DNA from: JAVJSU01 sp040219275
GTDB taxonomy: Bacteria > Chloroflexota > Anaerolineae > Aggregatilineales > Phototrophicaceae
Direction of reading: 5' to 3'
Assembly: GCA_040219275.1 (NCBI GenBank)
Contig: JAVJSU010000011.1
Coordinates: forward strand, 1 to 30,151
DNA length: 30,151 nucleotides
The translations under genes and the position numbers were made by a program. Shown piece by piece: positions 1-7,405 of the stretch (position 1 is its first letter; every line of letters begins with the position of its first letter). The notes under the pieces are model-generated. The model ran no database searches. It was not told the origin of the DNA and worked only from the letters and a program-made list of their open reading frames with translations.

Positions 1-137
1 TCCTCCGACCTTTCAAAGGCATTCATAAACGCTATCTCTTTGGCTACATTGCCATCTGTGAATTTCGCCGTAATTTGAAGCATGTTACGCCTGCTTTTAT
101 CTCTCAATTAGTTCGTACTCACACTTTCTATACATGA
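1..137 (+). CDS. C-terminal end of a DDE-type transposase (partial at window edge)
   Basis: The reading frame is open from the left edge (codons begin at base 3) to a TGA at 135-137 and gives about 44 residues, including RPFKGIHKRYLFGYIAICEF and NLKHVTPAF. This basic and aromatic pattern, an FKG/FRG-x-H/N-K-x-YL box followed by an F/Y-rich helix, is what I associate with the C-termini of IS1595/ISXO2-like and related DDE transposases. Only the tail is visible, so neither family nor intactness can be fixed. It runs toward a hairpin at 148-177 and the AT-rich minus-strand peptide gene beyond. The alternative is an unrelated gene tail; the transposase call rests on motif resemblance only. Confidence 0.45.
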   Translation, partial: LRPFKGIHKRYLFGYIAICEFRRNLKHVTPAFISQLVRTHTFYT

Positions 138-147
138 GCCAAAAACT

Positions 148-177
148 TTGAAGCGACTGAGTGGACAGTCGCTTCAA
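148..177 (-). terminator. Intrinsic terminator of the 46-aa peptide gene
   Basis: Perfect 12-bp inverted repeat TTGAAGCGACTG / CAGTCGCTTCAA with a 6-nt loop. Read on the minus strand, the hairpin is followed by AGTTTTT, the usual rho-independent layout. It lies about 20 bases past the stop codon of the minus-strand peptide gene. On the plus strand no T run follows, so it is a poorer terminator for the transposase tail. Confidence 0.75.
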
Positions 178-198
178 GTTCCTTGTAAAAATTATCTT

Positions 199-339
199 TT
201 ATTTATTTCTTAACAAAAATAAAATAGTGTAGAATATCTCTAATAGAGCTTCAGGATTAGTCGGATCCGAAATAAACCATAAAGTCGTCACCATCACTAT
301 ACCAAATTTTATTGGTACATAAATAATATTTTTACTCAT
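199..339 (-). CDS. Small hydrophobic peptide (46 aa), unknown function
   Basis: ATG at 339 and TAA at 199-201 give 46 residues. The mRNA carries AAAGGAGGTGATT ending 3 nt before the ATG, an almost full match to the 16S anti-Shine-Dalgarno sequence and the best ribosome binding site in the window. A hairpin terminator follows at 148-177. The peptide starts MSKNIIYVPIKFGIVMV; residues 5-23 and 32-43 are hydrophobic, separated by a polar SDPTNPE turn, and it ends RNK. It has no Cys and no obvious export signal cleavage site. Codons are AT-rich (ATT, ATA, TTA), unlike the main genes. I recognise no family. A membrane-active peptide such as a type I toxin, bacteriocin or signalling precursor is possible but unproven. 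A chance ORF cannot be excluded, but the ribosome binding site plus terminator argue against it. Confidence 0.55.
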   Translation of the reverse strand: MSKNIIYVPIKFGIVMVTTLWFISDPTNPEALLEIFYTILFLLRNK

Positions 340-398
340 CTTAATCACCTCCTTTCTATTAAATTTTTGAGATCTACTATTATGAGTAGATAAAAAAT

Positions 399-421
399 AA
401 GCACCCCTATTTGAGGTGCTT
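399..421 (-). terminator. Terminator or attenuator hairpin upstream of the small peptide gene
   Basis: Inverted repeat AAGCACC / GGTGCTT with a 9-nt loop. On the minus strand it is followed by ATTTTTTATC, so it should stop minus-strand transcription entering from the Uma2 side. A TATGAT -10-like box (minus strand, 424-429) sits just before it. If that promoter is real, the hairpin lies in the leader of the peptide gene and would act as an attenuator. A second small palindrome, ATCTACT / AGTAGAT (372-391), follows. Confidence 0.5.
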
Positions 422-475
422 TTATCATAAAATTGCCTGAAAATATTTATATATTCCTCTCATCTAGTAGGTAAA

Positions 476-516
476 TAAAAAGCCACAAAAGCGAGTTTTC
501 TTCCGCTCATATGGCT
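476..516 (-). terminator. Probable terminator, minus strand
   Basis: Imperfect hairpin with AGCCA (481-485) pairing to TGGCT (512-516) and an inner AGCG/CGCT stem. On the minus strand it is followed by a T-rich tract (TTTTATTT). It is the first terminator-like structure downstream of the Uma2 gene, whose stop is about 200 bases away. The stretch 517-723 between them shows no convincing gene. Confidence 0.4.
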
Positions 517-723
517 TGCTTGATCTATCTGTAGTATCTCATGAATTGAAAATTATCGCAAAATTTTTCGATATTATGGGAGAGATAGGGTTTTGCAGAC
601 TTACGACTGTCTAAAATCACATAGGTCTGTGTGAGCCTTAGTTATCTCTAAATTCAAGTATCTCATAACCGAATTAATCTAACTGTAGCATTCTTCAAAA
701 ATTATATCAAAACGTCATATTTA

Positions 724-1308
724 TCATTCAAACTCCACACCCTCAAAAACGTCTTCGAGCGCCAATTCAACATCCGCCGAATCAAAACGAATATGTGCGT
801 CCAGTCCTTCAACAACCATCAGCGTCCATGTGTCATCAGCATTACGGGAAAATCGCTCAATGCGTGGGGCATCCTGCGCGACAAGCACATATTCCTTTAT
901 ACTATCGAGCTTACGATACTCCTGAAATTTCTTGCCCCGGTCATAGGCTTCTGTGGATGGTGACAGAACTTCAATAATTAGTGCTGGATTCAGCAGAGTC
1001 GCTATAGTCTCATCTTCAACAAATTCACCCTCGCCACAAACCACAGTTAAATCAGGATAGGTATAATTCCGTGACGAACTCATCTTTACGCGCATTTCAC
1101 TGTTATAAACCTTACAGGCTGACCGCCGCAGTTGATTGCTAAACTCACGCGTCAAATTAACGCTAACAGCATTATGTGGCTCACTGCCGCCCGTCATGGC
1201 ATAAATTTCGCCATCCATGTATTCATGCTTGATCTCACTCTCACGTTCAAGCGCAAGATACTCGTCTTCTGTCATAAATGCTGAGTCAGGTTGTGGCAAA
1301 GCAGACAT
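724..1308 (-). CDS. Uma2 family endonuclease (DUF820)
   Basis: A 194-residue protein with the Uma2/DUF820 layout of a PD-(D/E)xK-type restriction-like fold. It has the N-terminal TEDEYLALE and KHEYMDGEIYAM segments, then YPDLTVV (Asp near 86), PALIIEVLSPST (Glu near 113) and DRGKKFQEYRK (Lys near 126-127), which supply the expected acidic, acidic and basic active-site residues. The family is highly multiplied in Chloroflexota and Cyanobacteria, and its cellular role is not settled. I chose the ATG at 1308 because GAGGT lies 9 nt upstream; an in-frame GTG at 1314 would give two more residues but sits too close to that site. It is a single-gene unit divergent from the polysaccharide operon. All active-site residues are present, so it is probably functional. 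Confidence 0.88.
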   Translation of the reverse strand: MSALPQPDSAFMTEDEYLALERESEIKHEYMDGEIYAMTGGSEPHNAVSVNLTREFSNQLRRSACKVYNSEMRVKMSSSRNYTYPDLTVVCGEGEFVEDETIATLLNPALIIEVLSPSTEAYDRGKKFQEYRKLDSIKEYVLVAQDAPRIERFSRNADDTWTLMVVEGLDAHIRFDSADVELALEDVFEGVEFE

Positions 1309-1453
1309 TTTCACCCTACCTCATAAATCCATTGGCGTTAACAACAAGTATACACGGATTACCGCCCATATCGTGACATATGAGCCGGAATTTTAGCGTA
1401 CAAAATCACTCGTTTTTCATGTGTTGCCCCCGCCCGCCACCCATCTAACACCA

Positions 1454-1481
1454 TTGCAATAGACATGAATTCGGTTAAAAT
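1454..1481 (+). promoter_or_regulatory. Candidate sigma-70 promoter of the glycan operon
   Basis: TTGCAA (1454-1459) and TAAAAT (1476-1481) are separated by 16 bp, about 60 bases before the exporter permease start. Fit to the bacterial consensus is moderate. No operator-like palindrome was seen with it. Confidence 0.4.
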
Positions 1482-1541
1482 GCTTGATTAGTCGGCTAAA
1501 GTCGGCGTGTATCAAGTATGCGAAAACCGCAAGGACACCCT

Positions 1542-2414
1542 ATGAGCCAACCGCTATATCGTGATGTGAATAGCACTGGCACCGTTCCATCTGACACCAC
1601 AATTATCATTGATGCGGCTAAAACGTCCGCGACATTCAAATTTCGTGAATTCTGGGATTACCGCGAACTCCTCTTTTTCCTTGTCTGGCGACAGGTAATC
1701 GTCCGTTATAAGCAGACCGTCGTCGGTATTTTATGGGCGATTATGCAACCGCTGGTTTCAACACTGGTCTTAACGGTGGTGTTCAACGTATTCTTGAAGA
1801 TCGAAAGTGGTGACACTCCTTATCCGATCTTTGTCCTTTCCGGCTTAATTTTCTGGCGCTATTTTTCGAGTTCATTGGCGCTTGCGGGGGAAAGCCTCGT
1901 CAGCAATGCACACATGATTAGCAAAATCTATTTCCCGCGTGTCATCATTCCCATTTCCGCCTGCCTTAGCCCGATGGTTGATTTTTTTCTGGCATTCATT
2001 GTGCTCATGGTGATTATGCCGTTTTTGGGTGTGTTGCCGTCGCTCCGTATTTTGTTGATTCCCGTTTTACTAGGGCTGACCTTCCTCACAGCATTATCCG
2101 TATCACTCTGGCTTTCCGCCTTGAATGTGCGCTATCGGGATGTCGGTCAGGTGATTCCCTTCCTAATTCAAATCTGGATGTATCTTGTCCCGGTCATGTA
2201 TCCCATTGAAGCGGTCTCCGAATCCCTGCGCCCTATCTATAGCCTGAACCCGATGGTCGGCGTGATAGAAGGTGCGCGCTGGATACTTCTAAATACAGAT
2301 ACAGCACCCGATTTCCGTGCGATGGCGATTGGTCTGGTCATGGTACTCATTTTGCTCGTAGGCGGTTTCTTCTTCTTCTATAGAGTTGAACGCAGTTTCG
2401 CGGATGTGATTTAA
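1542..2414 (+). CDS. wzm: Polysaccharide ABC exporter, membrane subunit (Wzm/TagG type)
   Basis: A 290-residue ABC-2 type permease with about six hydrophobic segments. Hallmarks of the O-antigen/teichoic acid export family are the N-terminal amphipathic stretch before LLFFLVWRQVIVRYKQTVVG, and the later LNVRYRDVGQVIPFLIQIW followed by a membrane segment with a VPVMYP motif. It would form the channel through which a lipid-linked glycan is moved across the cytoplasmic membrane. The ATG at 1542 is preferred over the one at 1518 because AAGGA lies 6 nt before it, while the upstream ATG has no ribosome binding site. The stop overlaps the next gene's ATG (TAATG), so the two subunits are translationally coupled. 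It is first in a five-gene operon. Confidence 0.92.
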   Translation: MSQPLYRDVNSTGTVPSDTTIIIDAAKTSATFKFREFWDYRELLFFLVWRQVIVRYKQTVVGILWAIMQPLVSTLVLTVVFNVFLKIESGDTPYPIFVLSGLIFWRYFSSSLALAGESLVSNAHMISKIYFPRVIIPISACLSPMVDFFLAFIVLMVIMPFLGVLPSLRILLIPVLLGLTFLTALSVSLWLSALNVRYRDVGQVIPFLIQIWMYLVPVMYPIEAVSESLRPIYSLNPMVGVIEGARWILLNTDTAPDFRAMAIGLVMVLILLVGGFFFFYRVERSFADVI

Positions 2415-3676
2415 TGACCAACTCAGTGATCCATATTGAAAATCTTGGTAAGCAATATTCATACGGCGTGAACAATTCAGATACGTTGCGCGAACAACTG
2501 ACGAATAGCCTGAATAGTATTTTCCGCCGCAACCGACAGGCGCGTGAGTCACATTCTCTCTGGGCGCTTAAGGACGTAAATATTGATGTTCAAGCGGGCG
2601 AGGTGCTGGGCATCATCGGGCATAATGGCGCGGGCAAAAGTACCTTACTGAAAATTTTGTCGCGCATCACCCACCCCACCACCGGAAAGATCATCATTCA
2701 TGGACGTACCGCCAGTTTGCTGGAAGTCGGGACGGGTTTTCATCCAGAACTAACAGGGCGTGAAAATGTATTCATGAACGCGGCAGTGCTGGGCATGAAA
2801 CGCTCCGAAACGCGCAAAAAATTTGATGAGATCGTCGATTTTGCCGAGGTAGAACAATTTATTGATACGCCGGTCAAACGCTATTCCAGCGGGATGTATA
2901 TGCGCTTGGCGTTTGCGGTTGCCGCCCATCTTGAGCCAGAAATCTTGATCGTCGATGAAGTACTGGCAGTAGGTGATATTGCCTTCCAGAAGAAATCTAT
3001 CGGTAAAATGAGCGACATCGCAAGTCATGGACGGACGGTGCTGTTCGTCAGCCATAATATTGGCGCGGTCAGTAGCCTTTGTAGCCGTGCCGTTTTGCTC
3101 AATCATGGGCAGGTTAAATATCAAGGTAGCGTTGATGAAACCATCAATCAATACATTAATAATGATGAACTCAACAACAATGGACAGGTCATCTGGGAAC
3201 ATCAAGATCAAGCACCCGGTGAGCAGGTCAAGCTACACGCCGCCCGTATCATTTCGGACGATAAAATAACGTCGGACATTTCCATAGATGCGCCAATCAC
3301 CGTTGAATTCGACTATTGGAATCTAAAAGCTGACGCGACCCTTATTCCGGCAATTCACCTGCGTGATAAAAACGGCGCGTTTGTGCTGGTATCCGGTAAT
3401 ATGCACTCGGCGAATCTGGCACATGACATCTGGTTTGATAAACCGCATCCTGTTGGTTTGTACCGCACACGCGTGGTTTTACCGGGCAATTTATTGAACA
3501 CGGGACGCTACTTTGTCGACGTGGGCATAGGCAACGGGCGCAACTTTGAAGTCAATCAAGAGCGTGTGTTATACTTCGATGTCCACGAAACAGGATCAAT
3601 GAACAAAGAGATAACAACAAGCTGGGTCGGTATAATCCGTCCCAAATTGGCATGGGAAACCGAGAAAGTAGACTAA
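2414..3676 (+). CDS. wzt: Polysaccharide ABC exporter ATPase with C-terminal glycan-binding domain (Wzt type)
   Basis: 420 residues. The nucleotide-binding domain (about 1-240) shows Walker A GHNGAGKST (69-77), the TGRENVF segment, signature YSSGM (157-161), Walker B ILIVDE (177-182) and switch His214 in FVSHN. The remaining roughly 170 residues form a beta-rich extension resembling Wzt C-terminal carbohydrate-binding domains, which in O8/O9a-type systems recognise the finished, modified end of the glycan. It drives export with the permease encoded immediately upstream (1-nt overlap). The two methyltransferases downstream make recognition of a methylated glycan end an attractive model, but the C-terminal domain was assigned by position and composition, not by alignment. 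Confidence 0.92.
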   Translation: MTNSVIHIENLGKQYSYGVNNSDTLREQLTNSLNSIFRRNRQARESHSLWALKDVNIDVQAGEVLGIIGHNGAGKSTLLKILSRITHPTTGKIIIHGRTASLLEVGTGFHPELTGRENVFMNAAVLGMKRSETRKKFDEIVDFAEVEQFIDTPVKRYSSGMYMRLAFAVAAHLEPEILIVDEVLAVGDIAFQKKSIGKMSDIASHGRTVLFVSHNIGAVSSLCSRAVLLNHGQVKYQGSVDETINQYINNDELNNNGQVIWEHQDQAPGEQVKLHAARIISDDKITSDISIDAPITVEFDYWNLKADATLIPAIHLRDKNGAFVLVSGNMHSANLAHDIWFDKPHPVGLYRTRVVLPGNLLNTGRYFVDVGIGNGRNFEVNQERVLYFDVHETGSMNKEITTSWVGIIRPKLAWETEKVD

Positions 3677-3678
3677 CT

Positions 3679-5352
3679 ATGGGTTGGTTAAGAGAAAAAT
3701 ATACGCGAAGCTACTTTACGGGCACGGATGAAGAAGGAAACATTGTCCCTGCCGCCGAGGGATTCGACGCTTATCAGGCAGGTGAGGCGCGTGATTTCAA
3801 TAAAGCACTGCTAGAGTGGGTAGATTTTCAGGGAATGCGTGTGCTTGACATTGGTTTCGGGCGCGGCGAGATGATGAAATATGCCAAAGATCGCGGTGCA
3901 TCGCATGTCGCAGGTGTTGATTTCTCTCAAGCGGCATATGACCTTGCAGATGAGCTATTTGAAAAGTTTAACATTGATGCTGAAATCTACTGTGATGATG
4001 TGTTGAATTTCGTCAATGGCTGGCTAGAACGGGACGACAAGCAAAAGTTTGACATCGTCTTGATGTTCGATGTGGTTGAGCATGTGCCACGTAGTGAACT
4101 TAGTGAAGCGTTGCTAAAATTACGGCGTATGATCAGTGAAAAAGCGATCGTCCTCATTAATACGCCCGTATTCGCTGTTGATAACGATGTTGTTAAAGAC
4201 GGTCTTGATCCACGAGCAATGGATACAAGTGATGAATACGACAATACAAAAGGAATGCACTGTAACCGCTACACGAAACGCTCTCTTCAATTCTACATGG
4301 CATCCTTAGGATATACGCCTGTTTCCGGTCACTATTTTGTGAACAGCCTCAATTTGCCGTTCACAATCGCCGGTACACGAGTTTCATGGCTACTCGCACA
4401 GACGAGGGGCTATCCATTACGCTTAAATCGCCTATGGAAAGAGGAGAAATTTGAGCTTGGGCAAACCTTAAAAGAGCATCAACAATATGTCCAACGTCAT
4501 ATGCGCCAAAATCCTTTGTCTTTACCAAAGCAGTTGGCAGTACAGGCATTACGCAAGGTGGGTTTACAACGTATCCCACGACCACCCGTGGAGCGTATCC
4601 CACAACCCCGTTGGGTAACTATTAAGGATGGGCTGTTAGCTGGACGTGACATCTTTATTGACCCTGAGTCTCCAGCCTATTGGCCTTCAGAAATGGCTAT
4701 GGGAACATATGATGATGCGCTATTTGATATTGTCGCTGAACTGATAAACGCTAAGTCAACCATAATATGGGATGTCGGTGCACATCTTGGTTATCACACG
4801 ATGGCGCTAGCGAAACTAGCTACACCGCAAGGTAAAGTCATTGCGTTTGAGCCGAATCCTTACAGTGTGCAGAGATATGAGAAAATCATGGAGCGTAATC
4901 CTGATATAGCAACGACCATAGAACTCCTTCCGATTGCCCTTTCCGATTATGATGGGGAAGCAGAGTTTCTCTATAGTACCGACATCGATTTCGGTCAAAG
5001 TTGTGGTAGTCATCTGGTAGACACTGCGACACCCTATGACTTGATTAATTATGCATCGTTCCAAGAAATGTCAGTACGTGTTGCAAAAGTGGATACGCTA
5101 ATTAAACAGGGTGAATTACCCGTTCCGCAGATAATGAAAATTGATGTAGAAGGTGCAGAACGAGAGATGCTACTGGGAAGCAAGAACTTACTCGAAGCGC
5201 ATCATCCTACTCTACTGCTAGAAATTCACAGTGCCTCTAATGTTCTTCATGTTCAACAATTTCTCAATGAACTTGGTTATCAGCTCAACCTAATTGAAGA
5301 TGACCATGCATCACCCGCCCGTTGCTTTGTCATAGCGAAACATGGAGACTAG
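3679..5352 (+). CDS. Two-domain methyltransferase: class I SAM domain fused to FkbM domain
   Basis: 557 residues from the ATG at 3679, just after the ATPase stop. An in-frame ATG at 3652 lies inside the upstream gene without a ribosome binding site. The first half is a class I SAM methyltransferase: motif I VLDIGFGRGE (about 55-64), VDFS acidic loop (80-83) and FDVVEHVPRSEL (130-141). After a linker of about 100 residues the second half is an FkbM-type methyltransferase: IIWDVGAHLGYHT (about 362-374), VIAFEPNPYS (387-396) and QIMKIDVEGAERE (484-496). FkbM enzymes commonly O-methylate sugars or polyketides. The fusion suggests two methyl transfers, or one catalytic and one targeting domain, on the glycan handled by this operon. 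The exact acceptor cannot be read from the sequence. Confidence 0.88.
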   Translation: MGWLREKYTRSYFTGTDEEGNIVPAAEGFDAYQAGEARDFNKALLEWVDFQGMRVLDIGFGRGEMMKYAKDRGASHVAGVDFSQAAYDLADELFEKFNIDAEIYCDDVLNFVNGWLERDDKQKFDIVLMFDVVEHVPRSELSEALLKLRRMISEKAIVLINTPVFAVDNDVVKDGLDPRAMDTSDEYDNTKGMHCNRYTKRSLQFYMASLGYTPVSGHYFVNSLNLPFTIAGTRVSWLLAQTRGYPLRLNRLWKEEKFELGQTLKEHQQYVQRHMRQNPLSLPKQLAVQALRKVGLQRIPRPPVERIPQPRWVTIKDGLLAGRDIFIDPESPAYWPSEMAMGTYDDALFDIVAELINAKSTIIWDVGAHLGYHTMALAKLATPQGKVIAFEPNPYSVQRYEKIMERNPDIATTIELLPIALSDYDGEAEFLYSTDIDFGQSCGSHLVDTATPYDLINYASFQEMSVRVAKVDTLIKQGELPVPQIMKIDVEGAEREMLLGSKNLLEAHHPTLLLEIHSASNVLHVQQFLNELGYQLNLIEDDHASPARCFVIAKHGD

Positions 5353-5353
5353 C

Positions 5354-6121
5354 ATGGCTGATTCTTTACGTGAAAAAAAGATTGAATTTGACGACTTAAT
5401 CAAATATCCAGAAATTGAAGAGGTCATCGCATCATTACGCCCGATGGAAAAAATCATGCTCGGGCAATTTATGATGCTTGTTCGTCCGCGTATCATACTT
5501 GAGTTGGGTGTCTGGCAAGCTAAGACGACACAATTTATGTATAACTTTATGCTGGCAAACAATATAGACGCAAAAATCTATGGTTTCGATATGCCATTTG
5601 TGGTCGAAAAATTAAACTCCGACGATGTGGTGTTGAAGATGCAAGCCGATGGGCGCCTAAGCCTGATTCCGGGGGCATTACCCGACTCACTAAAGGCATG
5701 GACGGCACAAAACAAACCACAAATTGACCTCGTTCTGATTGATGCTTACCATGATTATCCTAGCGTAGTAAGTGAATTGCGTGCGATTTGGCCCTATCTT
5801 TCCCCTGAGGGCGTTATCCTGTGCCATGATTACGAGTATGGTCCAGAAAACCAACATGAGGGTGTCATTTATGCGGTTCACAAATTTGCTAGCCGCCATA
5901 AAGATGCGATGTTGCTATCGTTACGTAGTTCAAAAGAAGCAGATCAATATCTGTTTGAAGGGCAATATGACTTGATGTTCCATTCGGTTTTGGTCGGTTT
6001 ACGCAAACAACCTTTCGCATTGCAATCATCCGGGTGGCTACGTCATTGGTATACCGAACTTAATTGGTGGAAACCGCGCATTTTATATCGAATTAAGCAC
6101 TTATTAGGTTTATCAAATTGA
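5354..6121 (+). CDS. Class I SAM-dependent methyltransferase (Methyltransf_24-like)
   Basis: 255 residues. The SAM-binding motif is ILELGVWQAKTTQF (about 48-61), followed by an acidic YGFDMP loop (76-81) and LVLIDAYHDYPSVVSELR (126-143) with a later CHDY (157-160). The metal-ligand-like Asp/His pattern resembles the Methyltransf_24/cephalosporin hydroxylase-like group found in sugar-modification clusters. The start at ATG 5354 lies one base after the previous stop with GGAG 6 nt upstream; the in-frame ATG at 5342 would overlap the previous gene. It is probably a further modifying enzyme for the exported glycan. Substrate unknown. Confidence 0.82.
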   Translation: MADSLREKKIEFDDLIKYPEIEEVIASLRPMEKIMLGQFMMLVRPRIILELGVWQAKTTQFMYNFMLANNIDAKIYGFDMPFVVEKLNSDDVVLKMQADGRLSLIPGALPDSLKAWTAQNKPQIDLVLIDAYHDYPSVVSELRAIWPYLSPEGVILCHDYEYGPENQHEGVIYAVHKFASRHKDAMLLSLRSSKEADQYLFEGQYDLMFHSVLVGLRKQPFALQSSGWLRHWYTELNWWKPRILYRIKHLLGLSN

Positions 6122-7320
6122 AAAAGCTACTCATTGTCGCCATGGCTCCTAGCGTTCATGTAGGTCGCTGGATTCAACAAATCAATGATCAAGGGTGGGA
6201 CATCCATCTTTTTGATCCAGGTGACACAGAACCGAAGTTATATCATGATAAAATCCAAAACGTCACAGTCTACCACTCAGTATTTCAAAAACGTCTTGAG
6301 AATGTTCGTCAGCGCGGTTTATTCATCCCGATTCTTCCAGGATTTTGGCTTCTACCAGATCTAATTCGTCATTACTATCAAATTCGGCGACCCGCATATT
6401 GGGCAAAGCGATTTGCACGATTAGTAGACGAGTTAGAACCGGATGCCATTCATATTATTGAATTTCAACATTCTGGATACTTTTTTCTGGACGCAAAACA
6501 ATATATAAAAAAAACCTTGCCGCCACTTATTCTCACAAATTGGGGCAATGACATCTTCTTGTTCGACAATATCGAAAAACACAAAGCAAACATTCGTGAG
6601 TTACTAGAAATATCAAATTATTATGATTGCGAATGTGAACGCGATGTCGTGCTTGCAAAGGAATTAGGTTTCAAGGGGACATCATGGCCCGTGTTCCCCA
6701 ATACAGGCGGACATGATATCAACGAGATCACCCCATTACGGCAACAGGAACCTATCAGTGAGCGACGCATTATCATGCTCAAGGGCTATCAATCATGGCA
6801 AGGGCGTTCGTTATTTGCACTAAAAGCACTGGAAAGAATGCCGGAGCTACTCCAAAATTATAAGATAGTCGTATTCTCCGCCTTTCAAGAAGAAGTTCAA
6901 ATTGCTGTCGAGCTTTTTAGAAAGCGCACTGGCATTGAAATAGAGGCACTCATTCGCGTCACACATGAGGAGGTGATGCGGTACTTCGGACAATCGCGAA
7001 TTTATTTATGCAGTAATATCAGCGATGGGTTAAACACCGCTATGGGTGAAGCAATTACGATGGGCGCATTTCCCGTAATTACCGGAACAAGCTGTGCTGA
7101 TGAATGGCTTGTAGATGGCGAAACGGGCATTATTATTCAAGACCCTGAAGACATTGACGAAATTGAACGTGCGATGCGTCGCGCCCTCACCGATGATGCC
7201 ATGGTCAACCATGCCGCAGAACAAAATTATCTCATCGCAGAAAAACGCCTCAACGAAGAAACCATTCGTCCGATGGTCGTCGATCTTTACGAGAAGGCAT
7301 TTGCCAGAGAAGAACTGTAG
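6118..7320 (+). CDS. Glycosyltransferase, GT4-like (GT-B fold)
   Basis: 400 residues beginning at a TTG that overlaps the preceding TGA (TTGA). The resulting KKLLIVAMAPSVHVGRW is a typical first beta strand and glycine loop of GT-B enzymes, so the TTG is preferred to the internal ATG at 6142. The C-terminal nucleotide-sugar domain has SNISDGLNTAMGEAITMG (299-316, Glu311 in the usual E-x7-E region) and DEWLVDGETGIII (328-340), as in GT4 enzymes. There is no signal peptide, so it should act in the cytoplasm on a lipid-linked or nucleotide-sugar acceptor. It is the last gene of the glycan operon and is followed by a strong hairpin. Confidence 0.85.
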   Translation: MKKLLIVAMAPSVHVGRWIQQINDQGWDIHLFDPGDTEPKLYHDKIQNVTVYHSVFQKRLENVRQRGLFIPILPGFWLLPDLIRHYYQIRRPAYWAKRFARLVDELEPDAIHIIEFQHSGYFFLDAKQYIKKTLPPLILTNWGNDIFLFDNIEKHKANIRELLEISNYYDCECERDVVLAKELGFKGTSWPVFPNTGGHDINEITPLRQQEPISERRIIMLKGYQSWQGRSLFALKALERMPELLQNYKIVVFSAFQEEVQIAVELFRKRTGIEIEALIRVTHEEVMRYFGQSRIYLCSNISDGLNTAMGEAITMGAFPVITGTSCADEWLVDGETGIIIQDPEDIDEIERAMRRALTDDAMVNHAAEQNYLIAEKRLNEETIRPMVVDLYEKAFAREEL

Positions 7321-7342
7321 AACTGATAAATACGCCTTACCG

Positions 7343-7385
7343 CGGAAAATGTACCCTGATTTGTCTACTCAGGGTACATTTTCCG
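7343..7385 (+). terminator. Terminator of the glycan operon
   Basis: Perfect 17-bp inverted repeat starting CGGAAAATGTACCCTGA, with a 9-nt loop, 23 bases after the glycosyltransferase stop. On the plus strand it is followed shortly by a TTTTT run (GTGAGTTTTTCC). It also separates the operon from the convergent flavoprotein gene. Confidence 0.8.
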
Positions 7386-7405
7386 TGAGTTTTTCCTCAT
7401 AGGCA

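Noticed and set aside
421..480. Tiny minus-strand frames (12-27 codons) near the 399-421 hairpin
   Set aside because: Too short, overlapping the terminator, with only weak ribosome binding sites.
3652..3678. Upstream start of the double methyltransferase
   Set aside because: It lies within the Wzt coding sequence without a ribosome binding site; ATG 3679 directly follows the Wzt stop.
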